Origin: Bacillota bacterium
Lineage (GTDB): Bacteria; Bacillota; Bacilli; Paenibacillales; NBRC-103111
NCBI GenBank assembly: GCA_023388055.1
Contig: JAEWGW010000004.1
Location: 124,001-188,000, forward strand
DNA: 64,000 bases
Direction of reading: 5' to 3'
A model generated the notes under the pieces. The model made no database searches. It saw only the letters and a program-made list of their open reading frames with translations, and was not told where the DNA came from. Of the stretch, positions 60,144-64,000 are shown one piece after another (the first letter of the stretch is position 1; each line of letters opens with the position of its first letter). Made by a program: the position numbers and the translations under genes.

Positions 60144-61205
60144 TTACCCCCGCCGTCCGATTCTGCCGCTGATTTCCCCGCCTAACACAGCCGTGTCGAA
60201 CAGCTGTTCAATATGATACACCCCGGAGGGCTGTCCTCCCCGGTAAAGCTCTGCCGCTACTGCCGCCGCTACCCGTGCCGTCATATCCGACTCCACGCTG
60301 CCGTGGAAGAAACGCTCCGCCTTATGCGGAACTCCTAATCTGCTGCCGGTGGCTTCCACCTTCAAGGCATATGCTTCTGTGCCGAGGCGCAGCCGGGCAA
60401 AAAGTCCCGCCGCCAGCCGGGCCACCGGTTTAAGCTTCAGCAGCTTCAGTACTCCCGCCTTTTTCATGACGAACAGAAGCCCTGTCACAAAAGCCGAATC
60501 GAAGCATAACCGGGTGGCCACCGGGGCAATACCCAATGTCCCGGCCAGCGTATGCTGGTCCGAAAAGTTAAAGCGGTAGGCCACTTTCCGGCCAATTCCC
60601 TCACCGAAGTCAAAGGTCTTGCCTGATGTGAAGCTGGACACCTGCTGCTTCTGCGTACCGGCTCCAGTCCAAAAATCCTGAGCCATGTTCTCCACAGTCC
60701 AATCGATGGCCGCTCTCCCGTGGGCTTCACCCATTCCCAGCATCAGAGCAATATCCACACTCTCCACGTGATCCATTCCGGCTACAGCATCCGCAGCCAG
60801 CAGATTGCTCATTCCCGGGACCAGCCCTACACTCAGTACAGCTGTTGCTCCCGAGGCAGCTGCTTCCTCATGCAGCTCCTCCATAGCAGTCATAAACCCC
60901 GCCTTCGCCGTCACATCCATATAATGGATGCCATGTGCGAGACATAGCCGGGCAAAGTCCGTATTCTCCTGGTCCAGGCACATGACCACGGTTCTTACGC
61001 GGCTCATCGCCTCCGGGCTGAAGGGCCGGGAAACATCCAGCAGCATGGGCTTCACTGCGCCGTCTGTGGCGCTGCTGAACTGCTCCGCTTTCTCCAAATT
61101 GCGCCCCGCCGCATAAACCTTCCCCGGAAACTGCTCCGCCAGCAATTTGCTTACGGTCTGCCCTACTTGTCCGTAGCCGCCTACAACCACAATCTGCTCT
61201 CTCAT
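60144..61205 (-). CDS. Saccharopine dehydrogenase-like NAD(P)-binding protein
   Basis: 353 residues. The Rossmann motif is VVVGGYGQVGQTVSKLLAEQF, followed by VVMCLDQENTDFARLCLAHGIHYMDVTAKAGF and GLVPGMSNLLAADAV, typical of the family. The ATG at 61205 follows GGGAGG. Members near this type are not true saccharopine dehydrogenases, and their substrates are mostly unknown. It stands alone. Confidence 0.87.
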   Translation of the reverse strand: MREQIVVVGGYGQVGQTVSKLLAEQFPGKVYAAGRNLEKAEQFSSATDGAVKPMLLDVSRPFSPEAMSRVRTVVMCLDQENTDFARLCLAHGIHYMDVTAKAGFMTAMEELHEEAAASGATAVLSVGLVPGMSNLLAADAVAGMDHVESVDIALMLGMGEAHGRAAIDWTVENMAQDFWTGAGTQKQQVSSFTSGKTFDFGEGIGRKVAYRFNFSDQHTLAGTLGIAPVATRLCFDSAFVTGLLFVMKKAGVLKLLKLKPVARLAAGLFARLRLGTEAYALKVEATGSRLGVPHKAERFFHGSVESDMTARVAAAVAAELYRGGQPSGVYHIEQLFDTAVLGGEISGRIGRRG

Positions 61206-61300
61206 GCTGTTTCCTCCCGATGGTTTATTGCAGTTTTCTTTTAGTTTAATTTAAGTTTACTTGCAGTTTTTAGAGTGTTCTGTTACAGTTAAAAGCAGAG

Positions 61301-61957
61301 GTGATGGTTGTGTTTTCCAATGAAGAACGGAAGCTTGTTGAAGAAGAAATAATGAGAGACTTACTAGACAATCCTCAATACGGCTTGGCCGCCTATAAGC
61401 TCATCTACAATTTACTAAATAAAATAAACCCTGCAGATTTTCCGGAGCTTCGCTCTGATCTTTTTCATTCACCGAGCATAAAAAATGAAATGGTTGAACT
61501 GCTGGATTCAGCTTTCCAATACGCAACCAACGCCGATAAGCCTTCCTATTATACAACCGGCCAAGTGAGCACTTATTTTGGTGTTTCCGTCACAACCATT
61601 AATAATTGGCTTCGTGAAAAACGTATTTCCTACCAAGGCATGGAGCAAAAACCATCATTCAAACAAGCCCGGATCCCGGAAACGGCTGTGTATAGAACTT
61701 TGAATGGAAAACAGACCATTCTGCGCGAAATTGTAAACGAATATGAAACTAAAAAAGCTTCAGAACCCGTTTACGACGAAATAGAACGGATAAAGGAACT
61801 GGTTAAGGTTATCTTCTCGTTTGAGGAAAAATACGGTGGCACATATCAAGAAACTCTGATGCGTCTGGGGGACCCTGAATCAACCCAAGACTGGACTTGG
61901 TCCAGAGATGCAAAGGAATGGCGTTTTATCTTAAAGGAGCTAACCCGTGAACGGTAA
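61301..61957 (+). CDS. Helix-turn-helix antitoxin-like protein of a TumE-type module
   Basis: About 218 residues; the start is uncertain among GTG 61301, ATG 61304 and GTG 61310. A helix-turn-helix resembling excisionase/MerR type reads SYYTTGQVSTYFGVSVTTINNWLREKRISYQGMEQKPSFKQARIPETAVYRTL. The C-terminal helical part should bind the toxin. It overlaps the next gene by 11 bases. The pair is AT-richer than its surroundings, consistent with mobility. The antitoxin role is inferred from its neighbour. Confidence 0.72.
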   Translation: MMVVFSNEERKLVEEEIMRDLLDNPQYGLAAYKLIYNLLNKINPADFPELRSDLFHSPSIKNEMVELLDSAFQYATNADKPSYYTTGQVSTYFGVSVTTINNWLREKRISYQGMEQKPSFKQARIPETAVYRTLNGKQTILREIVNEYETKKASEPVYDEIERIKELVKVIFSFEEKYGGTYQETLMRLGDPESTQDWTWSRDAKEWRFILKELTRER

Positions 61958-62378
61958 TCCCCGAAGTGATTTGAACCGTATTAAGCGTGATCTTGGATAC
62001 GGGATAATAGGTGAAATAAGGGAAACGGACCGGTCAGGAATAGTATCCAGTATATATGTCCAAAGAGCGACGATTACCTTTACGGATGGATCAACGTTGT
62101 ATGTCACGGAATACACGAACAAATCCGGCAAAATTGAAAAATATTATTATGATTGGGTAGATAAAAATGGACGTTTGAATGCCCAGTACCACAGTGAATC
62201 ACATGATTGGGATAAACGTTACCGAACTGAAACGGAACCTTATCATATACATGCACCCAAGGAATCTGTTCTAACCAACATGGATCGGTTTCCGAACTTT
62301 TCCCATCGGGATTTGTATATGATTGTGGAAGGCATTATTATCTTTTCGGTTATCCCGGGCCGCCCTTACTTGAACTAG
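61947..62378 (+). CDS. TumE-family (DUF6516-like) toxin
   Basis: 143 residues from a GTG at 61947 with AAAGGAG 7 bases upstream. The body reads IYVQRATITFTDGSTLYVTEYTNKSGKIEKYYYDWVDKNGRLNAQYHSESHDWDKRYRTETEPYHIH, matching the style of TumE/DUF6516 proteins, presumed toxins of type II modules. A His/Tyr-rich core could be catalytic; the mechanism is unknown. It is encoded after its helix-turn-helix partner with overlapping frames. Confidence 0.72.
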   Translation: MNGNPRSDLNRIKRDLGYGIIGEIRETDRSGIVSSIYVQRATITFTDGSTLYVTEYTNKSGKIEKYYYDWVDKNGRLNAQYHSESHDWDKRYRTETEPYHIHAPKESVLTNMDRFPNFSHRDLYMIVEGIIIFSVIPGRPYLN

Positions 62379-62429
62379 GGCTTGTGAAAGCTGCCCTCAA
62401 CCGGGTTTGAAGACAGGCCCAAAGGGCCG

Positions 62430-62882
62430 CTACGCATGATTGCGGATCAACCGTCCGGCATGCTTCAGGAATCCGCTGACGGCCTCCAGTTGCTCCCCGT
62501 TTAAGGTATCGATATAGTCGAACAGCTCCCGGTCGAAGCGCTGGTGATAGTCCTCATGGAATTTGTAGGCCGTCCAGCCTTTCTCCGTCAGGTGGAGGCG
62601 GTAGCGTTTTTTGTCTTCTTCATCCTGCTCCTTCTTCACCAGCCCCCGCTCCTCCAGCTTCAACAGGGTCTTATGAATGACGGCCCGGGTAATGCCGAAC
62701 CTCCGGGCAATCTCGGAGCTGTAGATGCCGGGATCGTCACCGATGGTCTTCACAATGTGGATCTCCCCGCGGTAAAACACCATATCCTCACTGCCGAAAT
62801 CCAGAACATTGGTCCTGCCGTTGGCGATTTTCTCCGTCAGCGCAATAAACGAATGTATGACTTCATCCTTCATTTCTTTCAT
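62430..62882 (-). CDS. MarR-family regulator
   Basis: 150 residues. The winged helix is GIYSSEIARRFGITRAVIHKTLLKLEERGLVKKEQDEEDKKRYRLHLTEKGW, the MarR signature with its wing. It overlaps the methyltransferase gene as ATGA and is the second gene of the operon. It should repress the promoter at 63892-63945. Confidence 0.9.
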   Translation of the reverse strand: MKEMKDEVIHSFIALTEKIANGRTNVLDFGSEDMVFYRGEIHIVKTIGDDPGIYSSEIARRFGITRAVIHKTLLKLEERGLVKKEQDEEDKKRYRLHLTEKGWTAYKFHEDYHQRFDRELFDYIDTLNGEQLEAVSGFLKHAGRLIRNHA

Positions 62883-63871
62883 GGCCTATCCCTCCTGGCT
62901 GTATACAAATAACCGCTGAACGGTCCGTTGGGCAGCTGCCGGACAAGCTCAATTCCCGCGGTACGGCATGCCTGCTCCAGTTCCCCTGCATCCGGCCCGG
63001 CCGGTAACCCTGCCAGTCTTCCCGACAACCAAGCCAATACCGTAGCGGAATCGCGGCTTTCCCTTTGGCTGTATTGCCCAATGACCAGAAGAACCCCGCC
63101 GGGTGCAAGGACGGCCCTCATCCGGCCAAGCAGATCCGGCAGAAACTCCCCCGCAAAATCCAGCACCCCCGAAGCGACCACCAGATTGTACTCTCCTTCA
63201 AATTGATCCCGGTTAAAATCCCCTTCCTGAACCTTAACCTGCTCCTGTACGCCGTACTGTGCGATAATCCGCCGGGTAGTGCCCGCCACGCCCGGATGTT
63301 CGAATACCACCGCTTCACTATTGGGATACCGCTGAACAAATTCTATAGCCAGCAAACCCGAACCGCCGCCTACATCCAACACTTGAAGCGGCTTCGCTCT
63401 GTCCGGAAACGGCTTCTCCATTTCCCGGAGGAATGCCTCCACTCTCCCGGTGGCATACATCTCCGGCACCACGGCCTCGGCCAGCCCGGCAAAATCATAG
63501 GGCATCCCGGCCGCGGCAGACTTTCCATTGGACGCAACAAGCAAATCCATATTCGCCAGCGTAGTCATCTGCGAGCGGAACAGCAGAGCGTCCCGGATAC
63601 AATGGCGGCTGTTCCGTGACAGATATTCCGCTGCCTCCGCCGTGTTGCGGTAACGGCCGGTCTCCTCCTGAATGAATCCGGCTGCCTCCAAGGCCTCCAG
63701 CACCAGCCCAAGCTGATGCTCCGGAAAACCCACAGAACCAGTAAGCTCCGCTGTACAGATCCATTGATCCAAATGAGTAAACAGGTCCAGCCGCAGAACG
63801 GCTAACAGAAGCTGCGCCTCCCGCTGCTGATGAAGCAGCCTATAGTAGCGGCCAGGTGAGGTTCCCATCAT
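62879..63871 (-). CDS. O-methyltransferase-type SAM-dependent methyltransferase
   Basis: About 330 residues from the ATG at 63871 (GGAGG, spacing 9). An N-terminal dimerisation winged helix (VLRLDLFTHLDQWICTAELTGSVGFPEHQLGLVLEALEAAGFI) precedes the catalytic domain with VLDVGGGSGLLAIEFVQRYPNSEAVVFEHP. This is the layout of caffeate-like and antibiotic O-methyltransferases. The usual catalytic His is not evident, so activity may differ. It is co-transcribed with a MarR regulator. The substrate may be a phenolic or natural product and may be the inducer. Confidence 0.85.
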   Translation of the reverse strand: MMGTSPGRYYRLLHQQREAQLLLAVLRLDLFTHLDQWICTAELTGSVGFPEHQLGLVLEALEAAGFIQEETGRYRNTAEAAEYLSRNSRHCIRDALLFRSQMTTLANMDLLVASNGKSAAAGMPYDFAGLAEAVVPEMYATGRVEAFLREMEKPFPDRAKPLQVLDVGGGSGLLAIEFVQRYPNSEAVVFEHPGVAGTTRRIIAQYGVQEQVKVQEGDFNRDQFEGEYNLVVASGVLDFAGEFLPDLLGRMRAVLAPGGVLLVIGQYSQRESRDSATVLAWLSGRLAGLPAGPDAGELEQACRTAGIELVRQLPNGPFSGYLYTARRDRP

Positions 63872-63891
63872 GTGTGCACCGCCTCCAGATT

Positions 63892-63945
63892 GATTATTTG
63901 TATACATAGCATACAAATAATCAGGTTGTATGTCAAGCATACAAC
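63892..63945 (-). promoter_or_regulatory. MarR-controlled promoter with two perfect operators
   Basis: On the minus strand TTGACA (63936-63931) and TATGCT (63913-63908) are 17 bases apart. One palindrome, GTTGTATG-N5-CATACAAC (63925-63945), surrounds the -35 box. The other, GATTATTTGTAT-N7-ATACAAATAATC (63892-63922), covers the -10 box and start of transcription. Both have perfect arms (8 and 12 bases). Confidence 0.85.
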
Positions 63946-64000
63946 AACCTCATTTATTCCCAACTAGGAGTGAGACCCGCTTCTAGACCCGCCGATCTCA

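Overview
The window looks like chromosome of a GC-rich Firmicute, most likely Paenibacillus or a close relative. The evidence is strong AGGAGG-type ribosome binding sites, a T-box leader in front of a single-chain glycyl-tRNA synthetase, many AraC, TetR, MarR and WYL regulators next to small enzyme genes, family 105 and GHL6-type glycosidases, and intergenic DNA full of short inverted repeats. No rRNA, tRNA, insertion sequence, prophage or CRISPR array was seen. The assignment rests on gene content and style, not on a database match.

Layout. 1-6.4 kb: end of a GDYXXLXY membrane protein, an ArsR/SRPBCC pair, an AT-rich Rrf2/AhpD-like pair, an Erm-type 23S rRNA methyltransferase with a leader peptide and attenuator, and a GH105 glycosidase with its AraC regulator. 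6.7-11.2 kb: a secreted esterase and a TetR-controlled ABC-2 exporter. 11.2-18.6 kb: an XRE/methyltransferase fusion, a DUF2294 protein, and an ABC importer of the SsuABC/ThiXYZ type with an isochorismatase-like hydrolase and an MFS transporter. 19.4-25 kb: a four-gene operon of effector-binding (GyrI-like), GNAT, AraC and transglutaminase-like proteins, and a TetR-flavodoxin operon. 25.5-41.1 kb: glyQS with T-box, a GT39-like membrane protein, redox enzymes, AraC and HxlR regulators, a nitroreductase-GNAT fusion, an epimerase, a GHL6-type glycosidase and a lipoprotein.

41.2-55.7 kb is the most coherent block: an RNA-repair island. It has rlaP-rtcB facing two WYL-domain genes, then kptA-tatD-methyltransferase-GNAT, then hen1-pnkp facing a MoxR ATPase and a metallopeptidase/VWA protein. 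Two RNA sealing routes (RtcB and Pnkp-Hen1), an end-modifying nucleotidyltransferase (RlaP), a 2'-phosphate remover (KptA) and a possible nuclease (TatD) lie within 15 kb. An identical 11-mer lies upstream of both plus-strand partner operons. 56-64 kb: YwqG-like protein, serine hydrolase, ECF sigma factor with a membrane partner, a saccharopine dehydrogenase-like protein, a TumE-type toxin-antitoxin pair and a MarR/methyltransferase operon with two perfect operators.

A second theme is the intergenic DNA. Nine clusters share one geometry: two direct copies of a 20-30 base unit, then two inverted copies, with a pitch close to 50 bases and a total of about 180-190 bases (one cluster has lost a unit). 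Three sequence families (A, B, C) follow the same plan. Several intergenic gaps also carry minisatellite arrays with 23, 35, 37 or 42 base periods.
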